Source of the DNA: Pectobacterium polaris
Lineage (GTDB): Bacteria; Pseudomonadota; Gammaproteobacteria; Enterobacterales; Enterobacteriaceae
DNA: 64,000 nt
Assembly: GCF_002307355.1 (NCBI RefSeq)
Contig: NZ_CP017481.1
Coordinates: 3,844,001-3,908,000, forward strand
Direction of reading: 5' to 3'
Both the position numbers and the translations under genes were made by a program. Shown here in pieces: positions 17,572 through 27,275 of the stretch. Within the stretch, counting starts at the first letter, position 1; the number at the start of each line of letters is the position of its first letter. Under the pieces are notes generated by a model. That model did no database searches and had not been told where the DNA came from. It saw only the letters and a list, made by a program, of their open reading frames with translations.

Positions 17572-19506
17572 ATGTTTCAAGATAATCCGCTGCTTGCACA
17601 GCTAAAACAGCAACTTCACTCTCAGACACCGCGTGTTGAAGGTGTCGTCAAAGGCACCGATAAAGGATTTGGCTTTCTTGAAGCTGACGGACAAAAAAGC
17701 TATTTCATTCCCCCTCCGCACATGAAAAAAGTGATGCACGGTGACCGGATTACCGCCACCCTGCATACGGAAAAAGAGCGGGAAATTGTCGAGCCAGAAA
17801 CGCTGATCGAACCCTTCCTGACCCGATTTGTTGGGCGCATCCATAAAAAAGACGACCGCTTATCCATTACGCCTGACCATCCACTGCTGAAAGATGCCAT
17901 CCCTTGCCGCGCCGCGCGCGATATCACGCACGATTTTCAGGAAGGTGATTGGGCCGTCGCCGAAATGCGCCGTCACCCGCTGAAGGGCGACCGTGGATTT
18001 CATGCTGAATTGACGCAGTACATCACCACGGGCGACGATCCGCTGGTACCGTGGTGGGTGACATTGTCACGTCATAATCTGGAGCGCACGGCCCCAGAGG
18101 TTGAAGCGACTGAGCGCCATGACGGCGAACTCGTCCGCGAAGATCTCACCGCGCTGAGCTTTGTCACTATCGACAGCGCCAGCACGGAAGATATGGACGA
18201 CGCGCTATACGTGCAGGACAACGGTGATGGTTCGCTGCAATTAACCATCGCTATCGCCGATCCGACTGCGTATGTCGCGGCGGGTAGCGAGCTGGACAAC
18301 ATCGCACGCCAGCGCGCCTTTACCAACTATCTGCCCGGCTTTAACATCCCGATGCTGCCGCGCCCGCTGTCGGACGATATCTGTTCCCTGCGCCCAGACG
18401 AGCGTCGCCCTGTCCTCGCCTGCCGCGTGACGATTGCCGCCGACGGTGCACTGGGTGACGACATTCACTTCTTTGCCGCCTGGATCGAATCCAAAGCCAA
18501 GTTAGCGTATGACAGCGTCTCTGACTGGCTGGAAGATCAAGGCGAATGGCAGCCGCAAAACGACGCGATTGCCGAACAAATTCGTTTGCTGCAACGTCTC
18601 TGTCTGGCTCGTAGCGAATGGCGCACCACCCACGCACTGGTGTTTAAAGATCGCCCGGATTACCGTTTCCTGCTGGGTGAGAAAGGCGACGTGTTGGATA
18701 TCGTGGTTGAACATCGCCGCATCGCCAACCGTATCGTTGAAGAATCCATGATTACGGCCAACGTCTGTGCGGCCATTGTGCTGCGCGATAAGCTGGGCTT
18801 CGGCATCTATAACGTGCATAACGGCTTCGATCCTGCCTCGATCGAACAAGCGGTTGCCGTATTGGATACCCACGGCGTTCAGGCCGACGCGCAAGCATTG
18901 TTGACGTTGGATGGCTTCTGTACGCTGCGCCGCGAGTTGGATGCCCAACCGACGCAGTTCCTGGACAGCCGCATTCGCCGCTTCCAGTCCTTCGCGGAAG
19001 TGAGCACCACGCCGGGGCCACACTTTGGTCTGGGGCTGGAAGCCTACGCCACCTGGACCTCACCGATCCGTAAATACGGCGATATGGTTAACCACCGTTT
19101 GTTGAAAGCGGTTATCACCGGACAGGCTGCGGAAAAACCGCAGGACGACGTCACCGTACAACTGGCCGAACGCCGCCGCCTTAATCGTATGGCTGAGCGC
19201 GATGTCGGCGACTGGCTGTACGCCCGCTACCTCAAAGATAAAGCCGGTACAGATAGTCGCTTCAATGCGGAAATCATTGACGTCACACGCGGCGGCCTGC
19301 GCGTTCGCCTGCTGGATAACGGCGCAGTCGCCTTTATCCCATCCTCCTTTATCCACGCCGTGCGCGATGAGCTGGTGTGCAGTCAGGAAATGGGCACCCT
19401 CTCAGTGAAAGGCGAGGTCGTCTATCGTCAGGGGGATACGCTGGACGTGGTCATCGCTGAAGTTCGTCTGGAAACCCGCAGCATCGTGGCAAAACCTGCC
19501 GCCTAA
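17572..19506 (+). CDS. rnb: Ribonuclease II
   Basis: A 644-residue protein, identical in length to E. coli RNase II. It begins [21 protein letters not shown], then has cold-shock domains, the RNB catalytic domain ([18 protein letters not shown] with the metal-binding aspartates, and [21 protein letters not shown]) and a C-terminal S1 domain ([27 protein letters not shown]). It degrades single-stranded RNA processively from the 3' end in the cytosol. The ATG at 17572 was chosen for the family length; an upstream frame start at 17533 is not conserved. It stands alone as in E. coli. Confidence 0.97.
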   Translation: MFQDNPLLAQLKQQLHSQTPRVEGVVKGTDKGFGFLEADGQKSYFIPPPHMKKVMHGDRITATLHTEKEREIVEPETLIEPFLTRFVGRIHKKDDRLSITPDHPLLKDAIPCRAARDITHDFQEGDWAVAEMRRHPLKGDRGFHAELTQYITTGDDPLVPWWVTLSRHNLERTAPEVEATERHDGELVREDLTALSFVTIDSASTEDMDDALYVQDNGDGSLQLTIAIADPTAYVAAGSELDNIARQRAFTNYLPGFNIPMLPRPLSDDICSLRPDERRPVLACRVTIAADGALGDDIHFFAAWIESKAKLAYDSVSDWLEDQGEWQPQNDAIAEQIRLLQRLCLARSEWRTTHALVFKDRPDYRFLLGEKGDVLDIVVEHRRIANRIVEESMITANVCAAIVLRDKLGFGIYNVHNGFDPASIEQAVAVLDTHGVQADAQALLTLDGFCTLRRELDAQPTQFLDSRIRRFQSFAEVSTTPGPHFGLGLEAYATWTSPIRKYGDMVNHRLLKAVITGQAAEKPQDDVTVQLAERRRLNRMAERDVGDWLYARYLKDKAGTDSRFNAEIIDVTRGGLRVRLLDNGAVAFIPSSFIHAVRDELVCSQEMGTLSVKGEVVYRQGDTLDVVIAEVRLETRSIVAKPAA

Positions 19507-19514
19507 GTGCCATG

Positions 19515-19534
19515 CCGCCGAGTCATCTCGGCGG
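19515..19534 (+). terminator. Hairpin directly after rnb
   Basis: A perfect 8-bp stem (CCGCCGAG / CTCGGCGG) with a TCAT loop begins 8 nt after the rnb stop codon. It lacks a T run, so it may protect the rnb 3' end or cause partial termination before the aldo/keto reductase gene 51 nt later. Confidence 0.5.
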
Positions 19535-19565
19535 ACGTGCAACCCTCATCACAGGAGTGTTCCCG

Positions 19566-20483
19566 ATGAAGAAAATGACAATCGGTACATCCGCGATACA
19601 GGCTTCCAACATTGCGTTGGGCTGTATGCGAATGGCAAAGAAAAGCACGAGTGAAGCAGCTGACATCCTCAATGCTTCCGTCGAGGCGGGCATCGATTTC
19701 TTCGATCACGCTGATATCTATGGCTCAGGTTTGTCGGAAGAGATTTTCGCCGCCGGTTTACAGAAGACCGCCATCCGCCGTGAATCAATTTTTCTGCAAT
19801 CCAAATGCGGCATTCGTCAGGGCTTCTTTGACTTCTCTCAGGCGCACATCATCGCGTCCGTCGAAGGTAGCCTACAGCGTTTAAAAACGGACTATCTTGA
19901 TACGCTGCTGCTGCACCGCCCGGACACACTGTTTGAACCCGATGAAGTCGCGGCCGCTTTCGATGAGCTGGAAAGCAGCGGAAAAGTGCGCCATTTCGGC
20001 GTCAGTAATCAGAATCCGTTGCAGATTGAATTGCTGAAAAAATCCGTACGCCAACCGCTGATCGCCAACCAGTTGCAGTTCAGCATCATGCACACGGGCA
20101 TGATTGATGCTGGCCTTAACGTGAATATGACGAACCCGGCATCGGTGAATCACGATGGCGCGATTCTGGAATACAGCCGTCTGAATACCATGACGATTCA
20201 GGCCTGGTCACCCTTCCAGTACGGCTTTTTTGACGGCGTTTTCCTCGATAACGAGAAATTCCCTAAGCTGAACGTCACCCTTGATCGCATCGCCGAGCAG
20301 CATAGCGTCACCAATACCGCGATCGCCACCGCGTGGATCTTGCGTCACCCTGCCGCAATGCAGGTGATTATCGGCACCATGAGCCCGGAACGTATCCGTG
20401 ACATCGCGGCGGCGTCTACCCTGTCGCTCAGCCGCGAAGAATGGTACGAAATTTACCGCGCCGCCGGAAACGTTCTGCCTTAA
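19566..20483 (+). CDS. Aldo/keto reductase, YdhF-like
   Basis: A 305-residue NADPH-dependent oxidoreductase barrel. The AKR catalytic residues are present: Asp in FFDHADIYGSG with the tyrosine of DIYG, Lys in LQSKCGIR and His in LLLHRPD. The cofactor motif near the end is IIGTMSPERIRD. It is similar over its length to E. coli YdhF (298 aa). The start at 19566 has AGGAG eight bases upstream and skips a poorly supported N-terminal extension to 19512. It lies close behind rnb and may share its transcript. The physiological carbonyl substrate is not known. Confidence 0.87.
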   Translation: MKKMTIGTSAIQASNIALGCMRMAKKSTSEAADILNASVEAGIDFFDHADIYGSGLSEEIFAAGLQKTAIRRESIFLQSKCGIRQGFFDFSQAHIIASVEGSLQRLKTDYLDTLLLHRPDTLFEPDEVAAAFDELESSGKVRHFGVSNQNPLQIELLKKSVRQPLIANQLQFSIMHTGMIDAGLNVNMTNPASVNHDGAILEYSRLNTMTIQAWSPFQYGFFDGVFLDNEKFPKLNVTLDRIAEQHSVTNTAIATAWILRHPAAMQVIIGTMSPERIRDIAAASTLSLSREEWYEIYRAAGNVLP

Positions 20484-20531
20484 GACGCGTGTTGCACAGC
20501 CCCTGCGTCCCTGACAACAAACAGGGACGCG

Positions 20532-21035
20532 TTACAAACTGGGGTCAGGGCCGCGTTCAACGAAGGTCGACAGAACGATATAACTACGCGTGCTGTCGAC
20601 GCCTTCAATCTCTTGTAGCTTACCTAGCAGTTCCTCTAGCCCTTCGGTATCCCGAGTGCGAACCTTGAGCATGACGCAGCTATCCCCTGCAACGGTATGA
20701 AATTCCTCAATTTCTGGCAAATCACTTAATATCAGTAAACGTTTGGTGCTCAAGATACTCTTTGTGTTTACCAGGACAAACGTTAATAAGCTCCGACCGA
20801 CCTTACACCCATCGATCTTGGCAATAGTCGCTTTGATGACCCCGTCCTTCTTTAGCCGCTTCACTCGCTCATGCACGGACGGCGCGGAAAGATGCAGCGC
20901 TTCCCCTAAGTCGGCATAGCTCCGACTGCTGTCGGCTGAAAGAAGGGCTAATATTTTTCGGTCCACGTCGTCCAGTTTTGCCGGGATAGGCTTTTCTTGC
21001 CTAAGCGCATTCGTTTTTTCTAATTCATTAGCCAT
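20532..21035 (-). CDS. Lrp/AsnC-family transcriptional regulator
   Basis: A 167-residue protein. Residues ~20-70 are the AsnC-type helix-turn-helix (LDDVDRKILALLSADSSRSYADLGEALHLSAPSVHERVKRLKKDGVI). The ligand-binding RAM domain follows (EIEEFHTVAGDSCVMLKVRTRDTEGLEELLGKL). It has an N-terminal extension of about 18 residues compared with short Lrp relatives. It is divergent from an MFS exporter, with a 15-bp palindrome between them, so it probably controls that exporter in response to an amino acid or related small molecule. Confidence 0.9.
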   Translation of the reverse strand: MANELEKTNALRQEKPIPAKLDDVDRKILALLSADSSRSYADLGEALHLSAPSVHERVKRLKKDGVIKATIAKIDGCKVGRSLLTFVLVNTKSILSTKRLLILSDLPEIEEFHTVAGDSCVMLKVRTRDTEGLEELLGKLQEIEGVDSTRSYIVLSTFVERGPDPSL

Positions 21036-21048
21036 TTTATTTCCTTAC

Positions 21049-21063
21049 CCTAATACCATTAGG
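21049..21063. promoter_or_regulatory. Operator candidate CCTAAT-ACC-ATTAGG
   Basis: A perfect inverted repeat with 6-base arms lies in the gap between the Lrp-type regulator (start 21035) and the exporter (start 21107). Its size is right for an Lrp/AsnC dimer site, and it likely serves both directions. Confidence 0.6.
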
Positions 21064-21106
21064 CATAATTTAGCACATGCAAAAATTGTCAGACATAGGG
21101 GATATC

Positions 21107-22288
21107 ATGCCTATCGCTTTATGGGCCCTGGTTATTGGTGCCTTTGGGATTGGAACAACGGAATTCATCATTGCAGGTCTCTTGCCTGCCATCGCGACGG
21201 ATTACGGGGTGACGATCCCCGTGGCGGCGTATATGGCCACCAGTTACGCGCTTGGGGTTTTTGTGGGCGCGCCGGTACTCATTATTCTGGGTTCCCGATT
21301 ACCCAAAAAAACCATGCTGCTTTTTCTTGCCGGGATCTTTGTGCTGGGGAATTTGGTCACCGCCCTCGCGCCGTCCATCGGTATGGCGATCGTCGGACGC
21401 GTTATCACCTCTCTGACACACGGGGCATTCTTCGGCATTGGCTCTGTGCTCGCCGCGGAGATGGTGCCTAAAGAGAAACGCGTCAGTGCTATCGCCTTTA
21501 TGTTCTCCGGCCTTACGGTGGCTAACCTTATTGGCGTGCCAGTGGGAACCTGGATTAGCCATCAGTTTTCCTGGCAAACGACGTTCTACGCCATCACGCT
21601 GATTGGTATCGCCACTGCGGTCGGCGTACTGGTGCTTATCCCTTCCACCGCCAAACCCAAAGCACAGCATATCGGGCATGAATTTGCCGCATTCGGCAAC
21701 TCAAAAGTATTGCTATCCATGGGCATAACCATTCTTGGACCCGCGGCCTTCTTTACTTCAATTACGTATATCGCGCCCATGATGACGGAAGTGGCGCGCT
21801 TCTCAGAAGGATCGATTACCTGGCTGTTGATGGTATTTGGTTTGGGCTTGTTCGTTGGGAACTGGCTGGGTGGGCGCTTCGCTGACAGAGCGCTCATGCC
21901 GATGCTGTATATCACGCTGTTTGGGCAGGCTGCTATTTTGTTCATCTTCCATTTGACGGCCAGCAGCCAGATTGCCTCGGTATTGTGTATCTTCCTGATG
22001 GCGGCGTTTGGATTTGCGACCGTTTCTCCTATTCAGAAACTGGTGATGGACAAAGCAAGAGCCGCAGGTGCCCCAACGCTGGCCTCAGCGGTCAATATTG
22101 GCCTCTTTAATCTTGGTAATGCCCTCGGTGCCTGGGTCGGTGGGAGCGTTATCGCCAGCGGCTTCGGTTTCACTGCGCCAAACTGGGCGGGCGGGGTTCT
22201 GTCGCTGAGTGCGCTGGTTCTTGCTATCGCGGTCGGTGTGGTCGATAAACGAAGCAGCCCGTTGACAGAATCTTTAGAATGCCACTGA
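21107..22288 (+). CDS. MFS exporter, YdhP/arabinose-efflux-like (DHA1 family)
   Basis: A 393-residue protein with about twelve membrane spans. Family motifs include ALVIGAFGIGTTEFIIAGLLPAIA, GRVITSLTHGAFFGIGSVLAAEMVPKEKR and the late NIGLFNLGNALGAWVGGSVI; it resembles E. coli YdhP. The ATG at 21107 has AGGGGA about five bases upstream; an in-frame ATG at 21077 has no ribosome site. Proton-driven drug or metabolite efflux is the family role, and the Lrp-type regulator next door suggests an amino-acid-like substrate. This is inferred from context only. Confidence 0.85.
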   Translation: MPIALWALVIGAFGIGTTEFIIAGLLPAIATDYGVTIPVAAYMATSYALGVFVGAPVLIILGSRLPKKTMLLFLAGIFVLGNLVTALAPSIGMAIVGRVITSLTHGAFFGIGSVLAAEMVPKEKRVSAIAFMFSGLTVANLIGVPVGTWISHQFSWQTTFYAITLIGIATAVGVLVLIPSTAKPKAQHIGHEFAAFGNSKVLLSMGITILGPAAFFTSITYIAPMMTEVARFSEGSITWLLMVFGLGLFVGNWLGGRFADRALMPMLYITLFGQAAILFIFHLTASSQIASVLCIFLMAAFGFATVSPIQKLVMDKARAAGAPTLASAVNIGLFNLGNALGAWVGGSVIASGFGFTAPNWAGGVLSLSALVLAIAVGVVDKRSSPLTESLECH

Positions 22289-22309
22289 TGAAATAGACGT
22301 AGCATGCAG

Positions 22310-22345
22310 AAATGCGCGGGTTACATCGCCGCGCATTTCGTTAGC
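22310..22345 (+). terminator. Terminator hairpin after the MFS exporter
   Basis: A 10-bp perfect stem (AAATGCGCGG / CCGCGCATTT) with a 9-base loop lies 22 nt after the stop codon. The tail is only weakly T-rich. Confidence 0.5.
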
Positions 22346-22494
22346 CCTTGTTTACGCTTTAAGTTTCTTTACAAAAATTCACCTTCGCTCACATTTTCTC
22401 ATCCATTCCCTTCTCTTCGCCATTAAACCCACTATTGTTAAATTGCATTAACACCCGCGCTATACCTTTTCTGAATAACGAAGGAGCCGTTGTT

Positions 22495-24558
22495 ATGAGT
22501 AACGTAAAGAGCATTGTGATCTGGCTGCTAGTCGGCCTGGCGGGCGCCTTTTCGTTCGCCACGCTGGCGCTAAGCCGCGGTGAACACGTCAATGCCGTGT
22601 GGTTGGTTATCGCGGCAGTATCGTGTTACAGCATCGCCTATCGGTTTTACAGCCTGTTTATCGCCAAAAAAGTGTTTGAGCTCGACGATCGCCGACTGAC
22701 ACCGGCGGAGCGTCATAACGACGGTCTGGATTACGTTCCCACCAATAAATGGGTCCTATTCGGCCACCACTTCGCCGCCATCGCTGGGGCCGGTCCGCTG
22801 GTCGGGCCGATTCTCGCCGCACAGATGGGCTTCCTCCCCGGTACGATCTGGATCTTGGTCGGCGTCATGCTGGCGGGTGCGGTGCAGGATTTTCTGGTGC
22901 TGTTTATCTCAACCCGCCGGGACGGTCGTTCTCTGGGTGAGATGGCAAAACAGGAGCTGGGCACGTTCGCGGGTATTATCACCATGCTCGGTGCGCTGGG
23001 CGTGATGATCATCATTCTCTCGGCGCTGGCGCTGGTCGTCGTTAAAGCGCTGGCAGAAAGTCCGTGGGGGCTGTTCACGATTGCCGCCACCATCCCTATC
23101 GCGCTCTTCATGGGCGTTTACATGCGCTTTTTGCGTCCGGGCAAAATCGCTGAAGTCTCTATCATCGGCTTTGTGCTGATGATGCTGGCGATTGTCTACG
23201 GCGGTAACATCGCGGTACACCCTTACTGGGGACCGTTCTTCACATTGAAAGGGACGTCACTCACCTGGGTTCTGGTGATTTACGGCTTCGTGGCCTCAGT
23301 CCTGCCCGTCTGGCTGCTGCTGGCACCGCGTGATTATCTCTCTACGTTCCTGAAAATCGGGGTCATTGTCGGGCTGGCCTTCGGTATTGTGTTCGCCATG
23401 CCGGAAATGAAAATGCCTGCCGTTTCTCGTTTTATTGACGGCACCGGCCCAGTCTTCTCCGGTACGCTGTTCCCCTTCCTGTTTATCACTATCGCCTGCG
23501 GCGCGATTTCCGGCTTCCATGCGCTGGTGTCCAGCGGCACCACGCCGAAGTTGGTTGAACGTGAAAGCCATATCCGCTTCATCGGCTATGGCGCAATGTT
23601 GATGGAATCCTTCGTGGCGATTATGGCGCTGATTTGTGCCTCGGTCATCGAACCGGGCATCTACTTCGCCATGAACTCACCCGCTGCCTTGATCGGCACC
23701 ACGGTTGAGAGCGCCTCGTTAGCCATCAATAACTGGGGATTTGTGATTACCCCGCAGGAATTGAGTGCCATTGCCAATGACGTTGGCGAAGCCTCTATTC
23801 TTTCGCGTGCCGGTGGCGCACCGACCTTCGCGGTGGGCATGGCCTACATCATCACCGAAATCTTTAACAGCCGGGCGATGATGGCATTCTGGTATCACTT
23901 CGCGATTCTGTTTGAAGCCCTGTTCATCCTGACCGCGGTTGACGCCGGAACGCGCGCCTGTCGCTTCATGGTGCAGGATCTGGTCGGTATTGCGATTCCC
24001 AGATTAGCGAACAGCCGTTCCTGGCTGGGGAATCTGGCCGGTACAACCGTCGCCGTTTCCGGTTGGGGATTCTTCGTCTATCAAGGCGTGATCGATCCGC
24101 TGGGCGGCATCAACACACTCTGGCCGCTGTTCGGTATCGGTAACCAGATGCTGGCTTCGATGGCGTTGATTCTCGGCACCGTGGTGTTGTTTAAGATGAA
24201 GAAACAGCGCTATGCGTGGGTGACTATCGTGCCTACCGTCTGGCTGTTTATTACGTCGATGACGGCGGGTTGGCAGAAAATTTTCCATGAAAAACCGAGC
24301 ATCGGCTTTCTGGCTCAGGCAAAACGCTTCGCCGCGGGTATTGAACAGAACACGCTGATCGCACCGGCCAAATCGATTAAAGACATGGAAACTATCGTCT
24401 TCAGTAATCAGATCAACGCCGCGCTGTGCGGGTTCTTCATGCTGGTGGCGGTGACAATGCTGATTTCCGCATTCTTCGTCATTCGTCGTGCGATGAATAG
24501 CGATGTCCCAACGGCAAAAGAGAGCCCGATTGTCTTACGAGACGGCGCTCAGCCTTAA
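22495..24558 (+). CDS. CstA/BtsT-family carbon-starvation transporter
   Basis: A 687-residue polytopic membrane protein. It carries the family landmarks NDGLDYVPTNKWVLFGHHFAAIAGAGPLVGP, AGAVQDFLVLFISTRRDGRSLGEM, GYGAMLMESFVAIMALI and ALDAGTR-like TAVDAGTRACRFM. E. coli has two members, CstA (peptide or pyruvate uptake in starvation) and BtsT (proton-pyruvate symport); this protein shares features with both, so I do not give a symbol. The start at 22495 has AAGGAG eight bases before it. It is a single-gene unit ending at a strong terminator. No BtsS/BtsR two-component genes are beside it. Confidence 0.88.
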   Translation: MSNVKSIVIWLLVGLAGAFSFATLALSRGEHVNAVWLVIAAVSCYSIAYRFYSLFIAKKVFELDDRRLTPAERHNDGLDYVPTNKWVLFGHHFAAIAGAGPLVGPILAAQMGFLPGTIWILVGVMLAGAVQDFLVLFISTRRDGRSLGEMAKQELGTFAGIITMLGALGVMIIILSALALVVVKALAESPWGLFTIAATIPIALFMGVYMRFLRPGKIAEVSIIGFVLMMLAIVYGGNIAVHPYWGPFFTLKGTSLTWVLVIYGFVASVLPVWLLLAPRDYLSTFLKIGVIVGLAFGIVFAMPEMKMPAVSRFIDGTGPVFSGTLFPFLFITIACGAISGFHALVSSGTTPKLVERESHIRFIGYGAMLMESFVAIMALICASVIEPGIYFAMNSPAALIGTTVESASLAINNWGFVITPQELSAIANDVGEASILSRAGGAPTFAVGMAYIITEIFNSRAMMAFWYHFAILFEALFILTAVDAGTRACRFMVQDLVGIAIPRLANSRSWLGNLAGTTVAVSGWGFFVYQGVIDPLGGINTLWPLFGIGNQMLASMALILGTVVLFKMKKQRYAWVTIVPTVWLFITSMTAGWQKIFHEKPSIGFLAQAKRFAAGIEQNTLIAPAKSIKDMETIVFSNQINAALCGFFMLVAVTMLISAFFVIRRAMNSDVPTAKESPIVLRDGAQP

Positions 24559-24581
24559 ACATCCTCTGTATAACTCCTTCG

Positions 24582-24607
24582 ATCCCTCCCTCGCGGAGGG
24601 ATTTTTT
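24582..24607 (+). terminator. Rho-independent terminator of the CstA/BtsT gene
   Basis: An 8-bp stem (ATCCCTCC / GGAGGGAT) with a 5-base loop is followed by a run of six T, 23 nt after the stop codon. Confidence 0.88.
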
Positions 24608-24641
24608 ATGGCATGCCATCCCTGGCCGACACCCAAGCCCC

Positions 24642-24676
24642 CACAAATAACAATAGCGCCGCATTTGCGGCGCTAT
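24642..24676 (-). terminator. Terminator of araD
   Basis: A 10-bp perfect stem (ATAGCGCCGC / GCGGCGCTAT) with a 4-base loop lies 37 nt beyond the araD stop. Read on the minus strand it is followed by TTGTTATTTG, a moderately T-rich tail. Confidence 0.7.
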
Positions 24677-24712
24677 ATGGCTTAAAGGTAACAAGAAAGG
24701 AATGGCTGCGGT

Positions 24713-25408
24713 TTATTGTCCGTAATACGCGTTCTTGCCGTGCTTGCGTAAGTAGTGTTTATCCAACAGCGTTTGCTGCATCTCGCCCAACTGAGGCGTT
24801 AACTGGCGTGAGAAAATCCCCATGTAGGCAAGCTCTTCCAGAACAACGGCGTTGTGCACCGCGTTGTCGGCATCTTTCCCCCACGCAAAGGGGCCATGCG
24901 AGTTAACCAAGACGGCAGGAACATCTATCGGAGAAATGCCACGCTGACGGAAAGTTTCGACGATCACCCTTCCCGTTTCCCACTCATAGCGCCCGTTGAT
25001 TTCCGCATCCGACATCAGACGCGTGCAGGGAATAGAGCCATAAAAGTAGTCCGCGTGCGTCGTTCCCCAGGCGGGGATATCTTTACCGGCTTGCGCCCAG
25101 ATCGTGGCATGGCGGGAATGGGTATGCACAATACCACCGATATCAGCAAATTCCAGATACAGCACGCGGTGGGTATCGGTATCTGACGACGGTTTCTTCG
25201 TCCCCTCCACCACTTTGCCGCTTTCCAGCTCAACGACAACCATATCCTCCAGCGTCATGGCCGAATACTCCACGCCGGAAGGTTTGATCACCATCAGGCC
25301 GCGCTGTCGATCGACCGCGCTGACATTTCCCCACGTAAACGTCACCAGATTGTGCTGCGGTAAGGCCAGATTGGCTTCCAACACCTGTTTTTTTAGCGTT
25401 TCTAACAT
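24713..25408 (-). CDS. araD: L-ribulose-5-phosphate 4-epimerase
   Basis: A 231-residue class II aldolase-family epimerase with the same length and ends as E. coli AraD ([21 protein letters not shown] to [14 protein letters not shown]). Zn-binding residues are visible: Asp in SSDTDTHR, His-x-His in [12 protein letters not shown] and His in [11 protein letters not shown]. It converts L-ribulose 5-phosphate to D-xylulose 5-phosphate, the last step of L-arabinose breakdown. No araB or araA lies next to it, so the gene is detached from the usual araBAD operon. An AraC-like half-site upstream suggests it is still under arabinose control. The paralogues UlaF and SgbE are alternatives, but the close match at both ends favours AraD. 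Confidence 0.9.
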   Translation of the reverse strand: MLETLKKQVLEANLALPQHNLVTFTWGNVSAVDRQRGLMVIKPSGVEYSAMTLEDMVVVELESGKVVEGTKKPSSDTDTHRVLYLEFADIGGIVHTHSRHATIWAQAGKDIPAWGTTHADYFYGSIPCTRLMSDAEINGRYEWETGRVIVETFRQRGISPIDVPAVLVNSHGPFAWGKDADNAVHNAVVLEELAYMGIFSRQLTPQLGEMQQTLLDKHYLRKHGKNAYYGQ

Positions 25409-25464
25409 AATCAGCCTCCCCTTGGCGCGATGACACCATTCTCGCGGCCTGACGAGATCGTCGC

Positions 25465-25503
25465 TATGGGCTAAATCGCTAAAGACCTAGCGGTGTTCTG
25501 CTA
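25465..25503 (-). promoter_or_regulatory. AraC-like half-sites upstream of araD
   Basis: Read toward araD, 25481-25465 is TAGC-GATTTAG-CCCATA, matching the AraC half-site pattern TAGC-N7-TCCATA in nine of ten fixed positions. A second, weaker TAGC-led half starts 22 bp upstream at 25503. The spacing is close to the 21 bp of E. coli araI1-I2. Confidence 0.45.
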
Positions 25504-25628
25504 TGGGAAAAAGAAAGAGACACCCCACAGAATTGGGCAAAAAACAGCCAACTTTATCAATTATTGCTATCGTTAACATAACGCTGGGGAATTAAGATTT
25601 TTTACCTGTTGCAGTTTTTTCCGATGAT

Positions 25629-25634
25629 TATACT
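25629..25634 (+). promoter_or_regulatory. Candidate -10 of osmB (TATACT)
   Basis: TATACT lies about 110 bp before osmB, without a good -35 at standard spacing, as for stress sigma-factor promoters. A TAAGATTTTTTACC stretch at 25593-25606 loosely recalls the RcsB box reported upstream of E. coli osmB. Confidence 0.35.
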
Positions 25635-25743
25635 TGTCACCAAGCAGTAGAAGGCCTGTTTCTTTATTTAATACCGTAAAAAGCACGTTGTTCGATATTT
25701 TCCTCACAAGAAACGTGAGGCCAAGAGCAGAAAGGGGAATAAA

Positions 25744-25959
25744 ATGAAATTAAACAAACGTTTTGCGACAGCCGCGCTGGCAATTACGCTTGCTGTAACG
25801 CTCGCGGGCTGTTCAAACATGTCCAAACGTGACCGTAATACCGCGATTGGTGCCGGTGCGGGTGCAGTTGGTGGGGCTATCTTAACGGATGGCGGAACAT
25901 TAGGAACGCTGGGCGGTGCAGCTATCGGCGGGCTGATTGGCCGTCAGGTCGATAAATAA
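25744..25959 (+). CDS. osmB: OsmB, osmotically inducible lipoprotein
   Basis: A 71-residue outer-membrane lipoprotein with a signal peptide and lipobox LAGC (cysteine at residue 23). The mature part is SNMSKRDRNTAIGAGAGAVGG followed by a glycine-zipper segment (GTLGTLGGAAIGGLIGRQV), nearly the same as E. coli OsmB. AAGGGG lies just before the start. In E. coli it is induced by high osmolarity, stationary phase and Rcs signalling; the long 335-bp upstream gap leaves room for such control. It is next to yciH-pyrF, the E. coli order. Confidence 0.95.
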   Translation: MKLNKRFATAALAITLAVTLAGCSNMSKRDRNTAIGAGAGAVGGAILTDGGTLGTLGGAAIGGLIGRQVDK

Positions 25960-25968
25960 CGAATTATG

Positions 25969-26000
25969 GGCAGCAGGTTCACGGGAGTAAACCTGCTGCC
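25969..26000. terminator. Hairpin between convergent osmB and yciH
   Basis: An 11-bp perfect stem (GGCAGCAGGTT / AACCTGCTGCC) with a 10-base loop lies between the two stop codons. T runs are weak on both sides. Confidence 0.5.
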
Positions 26001-26017
26001 ATACTCGTCATGCCTTC

Positions 26018-26353
26018 TTAGCCGCCAGCCAGCTTAACCTTCATCCCTTTCGCTTCCAGAAGCTGTTTTAGCAGGTCGCGTTTATCGCCCTGAATTTCGA
26101 TCACGCCGTCTTTCACTGAGCCACCGCAGCCGCATTTCTTCTTCAATTCAGCCGCCAACTTCTCCAGCGCAGCATCGTCAAGATCGAGGCCGCTAATCAG
26201 GCATACGCCTTTTCCTTTGCGCCCGCTGGTCTGACGCTGGATACGCACGATGCCATCACCTTTTGGCCGAGTTACCTGTTCTTCTTCCGGCTTAATACGC
26301 CCGGTTTCCGTGGAGTAAACCAGTTGGCTATTCTCGTCACGACGCATGTTCAT
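26018..26353 (-). CDS. yciH: YciH, SUI1/eIF1-family translation factor homologue
   Basis: A 111-residue protein with the SUI1 domain ([47 protein letters not shown]). E. coli YciH is the bacterial relative of eukaryotic eIF1 and is thought to influence initiation fidelity on the 30S subunit. The start at 26353 overlaps the pyrF stop as ATGA, implying translational coupling. An internal ATG two codons later is the alternative start. Confidence 0.93.
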   Translation of the reverse strand: MNMRRDENSQLVYSTETGRIKPEEEQVTRPKGDGIVRIQRQTSGRKGKGVCLISGLDLDDAALEKLAAELKKKCGCGGSVKDGVIEIQGDKRDLLKQLLEAKGMKVKLAGG

Positions 26354-27093
26354 GATGCCGCACCGTTTAACAATGAAGCACGAATATCACGCAGCGTCTG
26401 TGCCGGATCCGCCGATTGGGTGATCGGACGTCCAATCACCATATAATCGACGCCAGCCTGCTGCGCCTGAACCGGCGTCATGATGCGGCGCTGATCGCCA
26501 ACGTCGCTGCCCGCTGGACGAATTCCCGGCGTGACCAGTTGAAATGCCTGACCGCATACCTGCTTCAACCGCTGCGCTTCATGCGCGGAACACACCACGC
26601 CATCCAGCCCGCTGTTATGCGTTAACACAGCCAATCGTTCCGCCTGCTCCGCCGGGCTGACGGTAATGCCAAGCCCGCGCAGATCGTCTTCATCCATGCT
26701 GGTTAACACGGTCACGGCAATCAGCAGCGGCGCATCGTTACCAAACGGCACCAGCGCTTCTTTCGCCGCCGTCATCATGCGCGAACCACCGCTGGCATGG
26801 ACATTGACCATCCACACGCCAAGATCGGCCGCGGCCGCAACGGCGTGAGCGACAGTGTTTGGAATATCGTGGAATTTCAGATCGAGAAACACATCAAAGC
26901 CGCGCTGTTGTAGCGTTTGCACGAACTGTGGGCCGAATAAGGTAAACATCTCTTTGCCTACCTTCAAACGGCAATCCTGCGGATCGATACGGTCAACAAA
27001 CGACAGCGCCGCCTGCTGACTGGCATAGTCCAGCGCGACCACAATCGGGGATGATACCGTTTGATTCTTTTGCTGTAGATTCTCGTTTTTCAT
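26350..27093 (-). CDS. pyrF: Orotidine-5'-phosphate decarboxylase
   Basis: A 247-residue TIM barrel. The catalytic tetrad motif is in [14 protein letters not shown], and the phosphate-binding end reads VTPGIRPAG and [11 protein letters not shown]. It converts OMP to UMP, the last step of de novo UMP synthesis, in the cytosol. It is co-transcribed with yciH (4-nt overlap). An 182-nt gap separates it from lapB upstream, which likely contains its own promoter. Confidence 0.96.
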   Translation of the reverse strand: MKNENLQQKNQTVSSPIVVALDYASQQAALSFVDRIDPQDCRLKVGKEMFTLFGPQFVQTLQQRGFDVFLDLKFHDIPNTVAHAVAAAADLGVWMVNVHASGGSRMMTAAKEALVPFGNDAPLLIAVTVLTSMDEDDLRGLGITVSPAEQAERLAVLTHNSGLDGVVCSAHEAQRLKQVCGQAFQLVTPGIRPAGSDVGDQRRIMTPVQAQQAGVDYMVIGRPITQSADPAQTLRDIRASLLNGAAS

Positions 27094-27275
27094 TCGTCAC
27101 CCAGTCTCTTGCGAAGCCAAAATTCCCGCCGCATTCTACATGCACCGCCCCTGAAATCCCAGCCGCCTGAAGACCAATGCGATTAAAGAAGCTAGCTGGA
27201 ACCGAAATCATATGCAGCTATCAGTATGTTGTAACTAAAATGCATTAAGCAACACTAACTCGATATCGTGAAACG

